This document shows positions 49,993 through 57,349 of a DNA stretch of 64,000 nucleotides, piece after piece. Both the position numbers and the translations under genes were made by a program. The notes beneath the pieces were generated by a model. The model searched no databases. It was not told the origin of the DNA and worked only from the letters and a program-made list of their open reading frames with translations. Every line of letters begins with the position of its first letter. Position 1 is the first letter of the stretch. Location: NCBI RefSeq assembly GCF_900115955.1, contig NZ_FOYL01000021.1, positions 62,001 to 126,000 of the forward strand, given 5' to 3'. Origin of the DNA: Lentzea waywayandensis. GTDB lineage: Bacteria; Actinomycetota; Actinomycetes; Mycobacteriales; Pseudonocardiaceae.

Positions 49993-50271
49993 TCAGCGCG
50001 CGCAGCGCAGACCCGCGTCCCCCGCGTAACAGCCTGGCCCCAGCCGGGTCGCGTTCACGAACAGCAGCACGCACTCGTCGCTGTCGAACCCGGCGATCAT
50101 CGCCCGCCGCCGCGCCATGTCCAGGGCCTCGCGCACGGCCTCCTCGGGCGTGTGTTCGTAGGACCAGCCCGTGAACGCCTGCGACTCGTTCACCTCAGCA
50201 GCCGCCGGCGGGTTGGCCGCGACGGTGAGCGCACCTGCGGCGAGTCCGGATCCTGGGACCACCTTCGTCAT
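49993..50271 (-). CDS. Small exported protein, unknown function
   Basis: This 92-residue protein has an N-terminal weak signal-like region (KVVPGSGLAAGALTVAANPPAAAE), then a helical central part (HTPEEAVREALDMARRRAMIAGF) and a C-terminal part with three cysteines (DECVLL, GPGCYAG, GLRCAR). A GGGGGAG sits upstream of the ATG. It is divergent from the XRE regulator at 50427 and might share its promoter. I do not recognise a family, and coding status rests on frame and ribosome site only. Confidence 0.5.
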   Translation of the reverse strand: MTKVVPGSGLAAGALTVAANPPAAAEVNESQAFTGWSYEHTPEEAVREALDMARRRAMIAGFDSDECVLLFVNATRLGPGCYAGDAGLRCAR

Positions 50272-50319
50272 GTCCAGCTCCCCCTCTGGTTCGGCGACGA
50301 GTGACCGGCTCCCCTCGGT

Positions 50320-50385
50320 CATTCATCTCAGCTAACGTGAACGACCGTAAGTTCACGGGCGGACCGTGTCAATCCAAGATGAATG
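50320..50385. promoter_or_regulatory. Nested inverted repeats upstream of the XRE gene
   Basis: An outer 9-bp repeat CATTCATCT (50320-50328) and AGATGAATG (50377-50385) encloses an inner repeat CGTGAAC (50336-50342) and GTTCACG (50351-50357) with 8 bp between arms. The nested arrangement lies in the divergent gap between a small exported protein and the XRE gene and suggests an operator for the XRE protein. Confidence 0.5.
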
Positions 50386-50426
50386 AGAGTCCCAAGACCG
50401 TTCATCCGAGCACATGGAAGGCGATG

Positions 50427-50849
50427 ATGACCGAGGCAAAGGCGACCACCCTCGCCGACCGCATCGACCGCCTGTTCCAGGTGGTGCGCAGGCCGAACGG
50501 GGAGCAGCACAGCCACGAGGAGGTGGCGCGGGCCTGCCGGGAGACCACCGGGGAGTCGTTCTCGGCGGCGTACCTGTGGCAGCTGCGGACCGGGCGCCGG
50601 GACAACCCCACGAAGCGTCATCTGGAGGCGCTGGCCGGGTTCTTCCAGGTGCCGCCGGCCTACTTCTTCGACGATGAACAAGGGAGGATCATCGCCGAGG
50701 AACTGGAGTTGCTGGGGGCGCTGCGCAACAGCGCGGTGCGGGACCTGGCGCTGCGGGCGGTGACGCTGTCGGAGGAGGGGCTCGGCACGGTCGCCGACAT
50801 CGTGGAGGCCATCGGACGTCGAGAGGCGCTGCGCGGCAAGGGGGACTAG
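50427..50849 (+). CDS. XRE-family regulator (first gene of ImmA/IrrE and MAB_1171c trio)
   Basis: This 140-residue protein starts TTLADRIDRLFQVVRRPNGEQHSHEEVARACRETTGESFSAAYLWQLRTGRRDNPTKRHLEALAGFFQVPPAYFFDD, the XRE domain common in Streptomyces and Amycolatopsis beside ImmA/IrrE genes. It has a C-terminal helical extension. The ATG at 50427 is preferred for homology; an ATG at 50379 is in frame but within the repeat. The TAG overlaps the ImmA/IrrE start by one base. It probably represses the trio and could be cleaved by the metallopeptidase. Confidence 0.88.
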   Translation: MTEAKATTLADRIDRLFQVVRRPNGEQHSHEEVARACRETTGESFSAAYLWQLRTGRRDNPTKRHLEALAGFFQVPPAYFFDDEQGRIIAEELELLGALRNSAVRDLALRAVTLSEEGLGTVADIVEAIGRREALRGKGD

Positions 50850-51322
50850 TGCTGGGCCGGAGAAGCGCGCTGTGGCGGCGGTGCGAACGGATCGCGTCCA
50901 CTGTGGACCTACCTGATCCGTTCGACGTGCACGCGCTGTTCGGCGGGATCGCCGAGCAGCGGGGGCGGCCGATCGAGCTGATCCCGTTGCAGACCAGGCC
51001 TGGGGCGCCGTGCGGGGTGCTGGCGGCGACGGACCGGGCGGACTACGTGTTCTACACGCGGGACACTTCGCCGTTGCACCAGCAGCACATCCTGTTGCAC
51101 GAGCTGGGTCACCTGCTGTGCGGGCACGCGGAGGGCCAGGAGCTCTCGGACAAGGTCGCCGCGATGCTCACGCCGAACCTGCCGGTCGAGCTGGTCCGGC
51201 GGGTGCTCGGCCGCACGACCTACCTGTGGGAGCACGAGCAGGAGGCCGAACTGGTGGCGTCGCTGATCGTGCGGCGGCTCGCGGGCGGCGCTGACCCGCT
51301 CCGATCGGCGTTCGGGTCGTGA
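50849..51322 (+). CDS. ImmA/IrrE-family metallopeptidase
   Basis: This 157-residue protein has the zinc-binding HELGH motif at residues 84-88, in ILLHELGHLL, and a C-terminal EHEQEAELVASLIVRR that supplies a third ligand. ImmA/IrrE proteins cleave a partner repressor, as in ICEBs1 ImmA and Deinococcus IrrE/DdrO. The obvious partner is the XRE protein in front of it, an inference. The GTG start overlaps the XRE stop. The stop overlaps the MAB_1171c-like gene start (GTGA). Confidence 0.9.
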   Translation: MLGRRSALWRRCERIASTVDLPDPFDVHALFGGIAEQRGRPIELIPLQTRPGAPCGVLAATDRADYVFYTRDTSPLHQQHILLHELGHLLCGHAEGQELSDKVAAMLTPNLPVELVRRVLGRTTYLWEHEQEAELVASLIVRRLAGGADPLRSAFGS

Positions 51323-52404
51323 TCAGCTACCTCACCGCGGCGCTGCTGGCGGCGATCGGCCTCACCCGGCTCGCCACCGCCCGGCGCAGGCCACGCCACC
51401 TGGTCACGTTCTTCCTGAGCATGGCGCTGAGCCTCACCATCTCGGCCGAACCGACGGTCGCGTTGATCGGGATCGAGTACGAGATGGCGTGCCGGCTCGT
51501 CACGAACATGCTCCAGATGCTCGCCGTGCACGCGTTGATGAAGCTCGCCCGCAGCACCCGCTCCCCCGAGCCTCGCACGCCGTGGTGGCCGCTCGTGCTG
51601 TGCTGGGCGGTGATGGCGTTGGCCTGCCTGGACTTCGCGCCGCTCTACGGCGTGCAGGAGCTGCAGGTGTTCCAGTGGCGGCCGAGCGTCCTGCTCTACC
51701 AGCTCGCGCTGACGGGCTATCCGATCGGATGTCTCGCCGTCTTCACGGTGTCGTTGGCACGCAACGCTTCGACGCGCCCCGCCGGCACGTTCCGGGCCGG
51801 GCTGCACGTGATCGTGGTGGCCGCGGCGGCGACGATCGCGTGGGGCCTGTTCTCCGGGCTGCCGTCGTTCACGTTCGCGGTCACCGGGCTCGGTGTCCAG
51901 GAGTTCCTTCCGGTGTCGCGCGACATCGGACTGGTCGCGATGACGCTGTGGGTGGTCGGCGCGCTGCTCACCGCGTGGGACGGCGCCGCCCGGACCGTGC
52001 GGACGTGGCGCGGAGTCCGTGCGGTGACGCCGTTGTGGAAGGCCCTGGTCGCCGCGCAACCGCAGATCGAGCTGCCCGCACGGCACGACCTGGAGTTCAC
52101 GCTCTACCGGCGGCTGATCGAGATCCGCGACGGGCTGCTGGCGTTGCGCACGCACGTTCCGCCGCAGGTCCAGGACTGGCTGCGCTCCCCCGTCGACGGC
52201 CCGACGCGTGCCGCCGCCGAACTCGCCGCCGCGATGGTGATGCGCGACGCGGGCCGCAGCTGGCCGCAGCAGCCTTCGGGGCACGCCGGTGAGGCGCCCA
52301 GCGTGGAGGCGGAGACCGCCTGGCTGAGCGCCGTGTCCTCGGCTTTCACCCGGTCACCGGTCGTGCGCGAGGTGCGCCGCCTGGCCCAGCTCGACGCGAC
52401 GTGA
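51319..52404 (+). CDS. MAB_1171c-family integral membrane protein
   Basis: This 361-residue protein has seven to eight membrane segments in the first 215 residues, followed by a cytoplasmic region of about 130 residues with helices (YRRLIEIRDGLLALRTHVPPQVQDWL). This matches MAB_1171c-like proteins, often next to XRE/ImmA genes. Function is unknown. It is coupled to the metallopeptidase by a GTGA overlap. It overlaps the convergent GMC gene by 51 bp. Confidence 0.82.
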   Translation: MISYLTAALLAAIGLTRLATARRRPRHLVTFFLSMALSLTISAEPTVALIGIEYEMACRLVTNMLQMLAVHALMKLARSTRSPEPRTPWWPLVLCWAVMALACLDFAPLYGVQELQVFQWRPSVLLYQLALTGYPIGCLAVFTVSLARNASTRPAGTFRAGLHVIVVAAAATIAWGLFSGLPSFTFAVTGLGVQEFLPVSRDIGLVAMTLWVVGALLTAWDGAARTVRTWRGVRAVTPLWKALVAAQPQIELPARHDLEFTLYRRLIEIRDGLLALRTHVPPQVQDWLRSPVDGPTRAAAELAAAMVMRDAGRSWPQQPSGHAGEAPSVEAETAWLSAVSSAFTRSPVVREVRRLAQLDAT

Positions 52405-54033
52405 CACGAGATGACCGGCGGTGCGCAGGGCCAGCGCGGCCATCGTCAGCGACGGGTTGGACGTGCCGAGCGACGGCATGCTGCCGCACCCCACCGCGTA
52501 CAGGTTCGGGTGGTCCCAGCAGCGTTGCCACTGGTCGACCACGGAGTCGCGCGGTGAGGTGCCCATGACGTGCGTGCCGCCGCCGTGCCCCGCACCCCAC
52601 CAGCGCATCGGTTCGCCGTCGTGCTCGAAGTACCGTTCGTCGTCCGGCTTGTACGAGGTGTAGTCGTCGGCGCCGAGCAGCTCGAAGATCCGTTCCGAGA
52701 CCCGTTTCGCGGCCAGCAGGCCGTCCTTGACGTAGTCCGAGAGTCCGTAGTGGATCGACGGTCGCGGGTTGCCCAGCGCGTCGAGGTCGCCGGCCAGCGT
52801 GACGCGGTTCGCCGGATCGGCCTCCTGCTCGACCTCGATCTGCAACGCGAACTGCCGGCCGACCCGGTCCGCCACCGCCTCTCGCAGCGCCTTGCCCCTG
52901 AGCCCTGCCGCGACGAACTCGGCCGTGTCGGAGTCGGGACTTCCGGCCGACCAGCCCCAGCCCCAGTTGCCGATCTCGATGCGGAACGGTGCTCTCACCC
53001 GACGTTCGGGACCACTGCGGAAGGCCTCGATGCCCGTCGTCGAGCCGGGGCCGCGGAACGGGCCGACCGCGTGCGGCATCAGCGCCCACGTCAGCAGCGC
53101 GGGGTGGTCCATCAGGTTGCGGCCGACCTGGTCGCTGCTGTTCGCAAGCCCGGACATGAGCAGCAGCTTGGCGTTCTCGATGGCGTGCGCGGCGAGGACC
53201 ACCACGTCCGCTTCTTCCTCGTGCCGTGAGTGCCTGCCGGACGTGTCGTCCTCGTAGCGCTGGTAGCTGACCTTGGTGATGCGCCCGAACTCGTCCGCGT
53301 GCACCCGGTTCACGACGCATCTCGTGCGCAGTTCGACGTTGTCCGACCACTGCTTCTGCGTCCGGTGCGGGGTGTACTTGGCGTTCTCCGGGCAGATCGG
53401 CACGCAGCTCGCGTAGCCGGTGCACCGGTGCCCGTCCGGTCGATAGCCCTGGACCGGGATCCCGTTGCGCGCCTGCGGGGTGCCGACGACCAGCAGTTCG
53501 CGCCCGTCGATCCACGCACCGTCCACAACGGACGCGATGGCGTGGTCGAGGTACGTGCGGGGCAAGGCGTGCATGGGATAGCGGTAGCCGTCCGCGACGG
53601 GAAGGTGCTGCCGCTGCTCGTCGGCGTCGGCCGCGATCCCGATCTCCCACTCCGCCGCGCGGTAGAAGGGTTCCAGGTCGGCGTAGCCCACCGGCCAGTT
53701 GCGGCCACGGCCGAGGTCGGCGGTGCGGAAGTCGTCGGGGCGCATCCTGGGCGTGATCCCGGTCCATGCGGTGCCGGTGCCGCCGTTCATCCGCAGGTAC
53801 GGGCTCGAGTAGGCGTACGGCCCGGTGTTGATCACGTAGCGGCTCGACGGCGCGGCGGCGGTCGTCCGGTACGGCGCGAGCGGCGACTTGACGAGAGCTC
53901 TGCGGAAGCGGTGCACGGCGTCGTCGTTCGGTTCCGCTCCGGCCTCCAGCACGAGCACGCGGAACCCGTTGTCCCCCAGCACCTTGGCGACGAGCGAGCC
54001 GGCGAACCCCGCGCCGACGACCACGGCCCTCAC
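52354..54033 (-). CDS. GMC-family oxidoreductase with Fe-S-type cysteine motif
   Basis: This 559-residue FAD enzyme oxidises an alcohol or sugar. It has the FAD-binding GAGFAGS at the N-terminus, GGTGTAWTG and the C-terminal catalytic block GGGTHVMGTSP, with NPSLTMAALALRTA at the end. A C-x5-C-x3-C motif (Cys204, Cys210, Cys214, in CTGYASCVPIC) matches that of FAD-dependent glucose, fructose and gluconate dehydrogenases, where it holds a 3Fe-4S cluster. That makes it a probable membrane-linked dehydrogenase, not an oxidase. The GTG start overlaps the small-subunit stop (GTGA). Electron acceptor and substrate are unknown. Confidence 0.85.
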   Translation of the reverse strand: MRAVVVGAGFAGSLVAKVLGDNGFRVLVLEAGAEPNDDAVHRFRRALVKSPLAPYRTTAAAPSSRYVINTGPYAYSSPYLRMNGGTGTAWTGITPRMRPDDFRTADLGRGRNWPVGYADLEPFYRAAEWEIGIAADADEQRQHLPVADGYRYPMHALPRTYLDHAIASVVDGAWIDGRELLVVGTPQARNGIPVQGYRPDGHRCTGYASCVPICPENAKYTPHRTQKQWSDNVELRTRCVVNRVHADEFGRITKVSYQRYEDDTSGRHSRHEEEADVVVLAAHAIENAKLLLMSGLANSSDQVGRNLMDHPALLTWALMPHAVGPFRGPGSTTGIEAFRSGPERRVRAPFRIEIGNWGWGWSAGSPDSDTAEFVAAGLRGKALREAVADRVGRQFALQIEVEQEADPANRVTLAGDLDALGNPRPSIHYGLSDYVKDGLLAAKRVSERIFELLGADDYTSYKPDDERYFEHDGEPMRWWGAGHGGGTHVMGTSPRDSVVDQWQRCWDHPNLYAVGCGSMPSLGTSNPSLTMAALALRTAGHLVSRRVELGQAAHLAHDR

Positions 54034-54308
54034 CGGGCGCTGCTTCTGGGTCTCTGCTCCCAGCTGCCGAAACCGGGCGCTCGGGTCCCCGGCGCGGCGA
54101 CCCCGACCGCCTTCCACGCCAGGCCTTCGGCGTAGGCGCGCTCGCTCGGGATCACCCCGCGCCAGACGCCGGTGTACCAGAGCTGGATGATCTCGTTCTC
54201 CGGCGCGCCGTCAGCCAGCGCGCGGTACTGCTCGACCAGTCCGGTCGACCTCAGCTCGTCCGCCGAGAACCCGGTCAGTTCGGCGGACAACTCCAGGAAG
54301 GCGTCCAT
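54030..54308 (-). CDS. Sorbitol-dehydrogenase-type small subunit (FAD-SLDH family)
   Basis: This 92-residue protein has the FAD-SLDH pattern: DAFLELSAELTGFSADELRSTGLVEQYRALA at the start, IIQLWYTGVWRGVI, then YAEGLAWKAVGVAAPGTRAPGFGSW. In fructose, sorbitol and gluconate dehydrogenases this subunit helps fold, export or bind the catalytic flavoprotein. It is coupled to the GMC gene by GTGA. There is no Tat signal in front, so export is not evident. An ATG at 54317 is an alternative start. Confidence 0.82.
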   Translation of the reverse strand: MDAFLELSAELTGFSADELRSTGLVEQYRALADGAPENEIIQLWYTGVWRGVIPSERAYAEGLAWKAVGVAAPGTRAPGFGSWEQRPRSSAR

Positions 54309-54360
54309 GGCGCCCATCCTGGGCGGAGGAACCCTCTGCACCAAACGATCCGAGCAAGGC

Positions 54361-54693
54361 TCACCCGCGTGGCGCAACCTCCATCTCCCCGAGCAGCGAC
54401 CAGTCGTCCTGCTCGACCGACTGGCTGACGATGCGAGGCGTCTCGGCGAGGTACGGCGGCAGTTCCTTCTGGGCGTTGCGGAAGTGCTCCGACTGCACGT
54501 GCGCGCCACCCGCGTCGCCGTCCCGGAACGCCTCGACCAGCACGTACTCGTTCGGGTCGTCGAGGCTGCGCGACCAGTCGAACCACAGGCAGCCGGGCTC
54601 GGCGCGAGTCGCCTCGGTGAAGCTCCTGCTGACCTCGGGCCAGGCCTCGGCGTGCTCGGGCAGGACGCGGAACTTGGCGGTGATGAAGATCAA
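54361..54693 (-). CDS. Antibiotic biosynthesis monooxygenase-like (ABM) protein
   Basis: This 110-residue ferredoxin-fold protein starts MIFITAKFRVLPEHAEAWPEVSRSFTEATRAEPGCLWFDWSRSLDDP and has EAFRDGDAGGAHVQSEHF, the ABM family pattern (quinol monooxygenase or heme-degrading type). The dimeric fold acts on quinones or heme in known cases. It is in the same direction as the dehydrogenase pair, 52 bp upstream, and may be in the same transcript. Confidence 0.85.
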   Translation of the reverse strand: MIFITAKFRVLPEHAEAWPEVSRSFTEATRAEPGCLWFDWSRSLDDPNEYVLVEAFRDGDAGGAHVQSEHFRNAQKELPPYLAETPRIVSQSVEQDDWSLLGEMEVAPRG

Positions 54694-54724
54694 GACGGCC
54701 TCCTTCTGGTGATCGCTCCCGAGC

Positions 54725-55327
54725 CTAGGACGGCTCGGTGATCGGGACCAGCGAGCCGTCCGGCCCGATCGTCATCCGCTGAGGGCCGCGTTGGACCATC
54801 GCGGCCACCGCGGCGTTCAGGGCGGCATCGCGTTCAGGCTGGTCCGGACGGGTCACGCGGAAGCCGTGCAGCACGACGTCGTCCGGCGGGCTCTCCGCCG
54901 TGAAGCCGAACATCTCCACCGCCACCGAGCCGGCGAGCTCGTACTGGTCGTGCGACTCGGCGTGGTGCGACCGGAGCAGCGTGCCGTCCGCGGCCCACTC
55001 GGCGAACGCCAGCCATCCCGAACCGGAGTGCTGGGCGAACACCTTCAGCGGACGATCTCCCGCGAACTCCAGGACGTGCTCCGGCACGGGCACGGTCGCC
55101 AGTTCCTGATCGCACACGATCGTGGCATCCGGGAGCACCGCGACGTACGTGAACCCGTCGCCGGGGTAGATGTCGTCCGCCAGTTCGCTGTCCCCGGCCG
55201 GCTCGATCGCGCAGCCGGGCCGCAACGCCCGGACCACCGCCTCCGCCGCCGAACGGTCTGACGCGCCGCCGCCGCGCACCGCCGCCCGCACGTCGCCGAA
55301 CGCCACCAAAGCGGCCTTGACCCCCAT
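54725..55327 (-). CDS. DUF6928-family protein
   Basis: This 200-residue protein of unknown function matches the DUF6928 pattern: KAALVAFGDVRAAVRGG, DDIYPGDGFTYVAVLPDATIVCD, FAQHSGSGWLAFAEWAADGTLLRSHHAES and the C-terminal DDVVLHGFRVTRP. There is no signal peptide. It is divergent from the MFS exporter at 55376, 48 bp away. Its neighbours give no clue to function. Confidence 0.78.
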   Translation of the reverse strand: MGVKAALVAFGDVRAAVRGGGASDRSAAEAVVRALRPGCAIEPAGDSELADDIYPGDGFTYVAVLPDATIVCDQELATVPVPEHVLEFAGDRPLKVFAQHSGSGWLAFAEWAADGTLLRSHHAESHDQYELAGSVAVEMFGFTAESPPDDVVLHGFRVTRPDQPERDAALNAAVAAMVQRGPQRMTIGPDGSLVPITEPS

Positions 55328-55375
55328 CGTGTTCCTCCCCTGCGAGGTCGTCCAACCTGCGCGATCATCCCCTGC

Positions 55376-57349
55376 GTGCCCGAGATGATCGACACTCGCA
55401 GGCGGAACCTGGTCGTCGCGGCCGTCCTCCTCGCCATGCTGCTGGCCGCACTCGACCAGACCATCGTGTCCACCGCGCTGCCCACGATGGTGGCCGATCT
55501 GGGTGGCGGCGCGCACCTGTCGTGGGTGGTGACGTCGTACCTGCTCGCCGAGACGATCATGACAGTGCTGATCGGCAAGTTCGGCGACCTCTACGGGCGC
55601 AAGAAGACGTTCGTCGTCAGCGTCGCGCTGTTCCTGATCGGGTCGTTCTTCGCGGGCTGGTCGGAGACGATGGGCACGCTCATCGCGTTCCGCGCGGTCC
55701 AGGGCCTGGGCGCCGGCGGGTTGATGGTCACCTCGACGGCGATCATCGCGGACGTCGTGCCGCTCAAGGAACGCGGCAAGTTCCAGGGCTTCGCGGGCGC
55801 GGTCTTCGGCATCGCGACCGTGGCGGGGCCGTTGCTCGGCGGGCTGTTCGTCGACCACCTGAGCTGGCGCTGGGCGTTCTACGTGAACATCCCGCTCGGC
55901 ATCGCGGTCGTGCTGGTGGCGATCGCCGCGCTGCCCACGATCAAGACGGCGGGCCGTCCGAAGATCGACTACGCCGGCATCGCGCTGATCGCCCTCGCCG
56001 CCACCGGGTTGACGCTGGTCACGAGCTGGGGCGGCACCGAGTACGCGTGGACGTCGCCGACGATCCTGTGGATGGCCGTGGGATCCATCGTCCTGCTGAT
56101 CGCGTTCGTGCTCGTGGAACAACGCGCGGCCGAGCCGATGCTGCCGATGAGGTTGTTCCGCAGCCGGGTGTTCACGGTGTCGGGCATCCTGAGCTTCGTC
56201 GTCGGGTTCGCGATGCTCGGCGGCATCACGTACCTGCCGATCTACCTTCAGTACGTGCGCGGCGAGTCGGCCACGGCGTCCGGGTTGTGGATGTTGCCGC
56301 TGATCGTCGGTCTCATGTCGACGGCCCTGCTCACCGGCAACACGATCAGCCGCACCGGCCAGTACCGGATCTTCCCGCTCATCGGCTCGGTCGGGCTCAC
56401 CATCGGCCTGTTCCTGCTGTCCCTTCTGGACGCGGACACGAGCTACTGGGAGATGGGCGCGTTCATGATGGTGCTGGGCGCGGGCATCGGCCTGGTGATG
56501 CAGGTGCCGGTGATCGTCGTGCAGAGCACCACGAACTACACCGACCTCGGCGTCGCCACGTCCGGCATCAGCTTCCTGCGCACGATGGGCAGCTCGTTCG
56601 GCGTCGCGATCTTCGGCACGATCTACGCCAACCAACTGCCCAAGCACCTGGTGATCCCGCAGGGCGTCGACCCGCGCGCCATCGCCGGCCCCGCCGCGGT
56701 GCACGCGCTGCCGGACGCGGTGAGGGCCCCGATCGTCGCCGGGTACGCCGAGACCGTGCAGATGATGTTCCTGATCGCCGCCCCGATCGGCCTGGTCGCG
56801 CTGGCGGTGGCGTTCTTCCTGCCGCAGGTCCAGCTGCGCGACACGTCCCGAGCCTCAGCCGCCGGCAACAGCGGCGTGGGCGAGAGCTTCGCCGCGCCGC
56901 CGTCGAACTCCTACGACGAGCTGCGCAAACTGGTCTCGACGGTCGTCTCGAAGTCCGACGAGGACCCCGGCCTGGCCGTGCTCCGGCGGTCCGGCGTCGA
57001 CCTGCCGCTGGAACAGGCGTGGCTGCTCGGCCGGGTGTACCGGGCGTCGACGGACGACGGCGTGGCCACGCTCGCCGAGATCGCCGAGATGACGAAGGTG
57101 CCCGGCGGCATCTTCGAACCGACCGCGCAGGCACTCGTGCGGTCCGGGCACCTGGCGTTCGGTGACGACGGCTACCGGTTCACCGACCAGGGCGTGGACG
57201 TGTTCACGCAGCTCGTGCGAGCGTGGCGGCAGTGGCTGCTCGACCAGCTGGAGGACTGGCACGAGCCGGACCAGCGCGACTTCGCGCAGGCGCTCGACTC
57301 GTTCACCGACGAGCTGATCGAGAGCGGCCGGCAGATGAGCCGGGTCTAG
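55376..57349 (+). CDS. DHA2-type MFS multidrug exporter fused to a C-terminal winged-helix-like domain
   Basis: This 657-residue protein has 14 membrane segments of the EmrB/QacA (DHA2) type: LDQTIVSTALPTMVADLGGG in TM1 and GKFGDLYGRKKTF in the loop after TM2. After TM14 (about 495) a soluble tail of about 150 residues remains. It contains DLPLEQAWLLGRVYRASTDDGVATLAEIAEMTKVPGGIFEPTAQALVRSGHLAFGDDGYRFTDQG, a winged-helix-like pattern similar to MarR or PadR segments. A tail of this size is absent from most EmrB proteins. The GTG start is at 55376, and an ATG at 55385 is also possible. The 3' end overlaps the SARP gene by 4 bp. Confidence 0.9.
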   Translation: MPEMIDTRRRNLVVAAVLLAMLLAALDQTIVSTALPTMVADLGGGAHLSWVVTSYLLAETIMTVLIGKFGDLYGRKKTFVVSVALFLIGSFFAGWSETMGTLIAFRAVQGLGAGGLMVTSTAIIADVVPLKERGKFQGFAGAVFGIATVAGPLLGGLFVDHLSWRWAFYVNIPLGIAVVLVAIAALPTIKTAGRPKIDYAGIALIALAATGLTLVTSWGGTEYAWTSPTILWMAVGSIVLLIAFVLVEQRAAEPMLPMRLFRSRVFTVSGILSFVVGFAMLGGITYLPIYLQYVRGESATASGLWMLPLIVGLMSTALLTGNTISRTGQYRIFPLIGSVGLTIGLFLLSLLDADTSYWEMGAFMMVLGAGIGLVMQVPVIVVQSTTNYTDLGVATSGISFLRTMGSSFGVAIFGTIYANQLPKHLVIPQGVDPRAIAGPAAVHALPDAVRAPIVAGYAETVQMMFLIAAPIGLVALAVAFFLPQVQLRDTSRASAAGNSGVGESFAAPPSNSYDELRKLVSTVVSKSDEDPGLAVLRRSGVDLPLEQAWLLGRVYRASTDDGVATLAEIAEMTKVPGGIFEPTAQALVRSGHLAFGDDGYRFTDQGVDVFTQLVRAWRQWLLDQLEDWHEPDQRDFAQALDSFTDELIESGRQMSRV

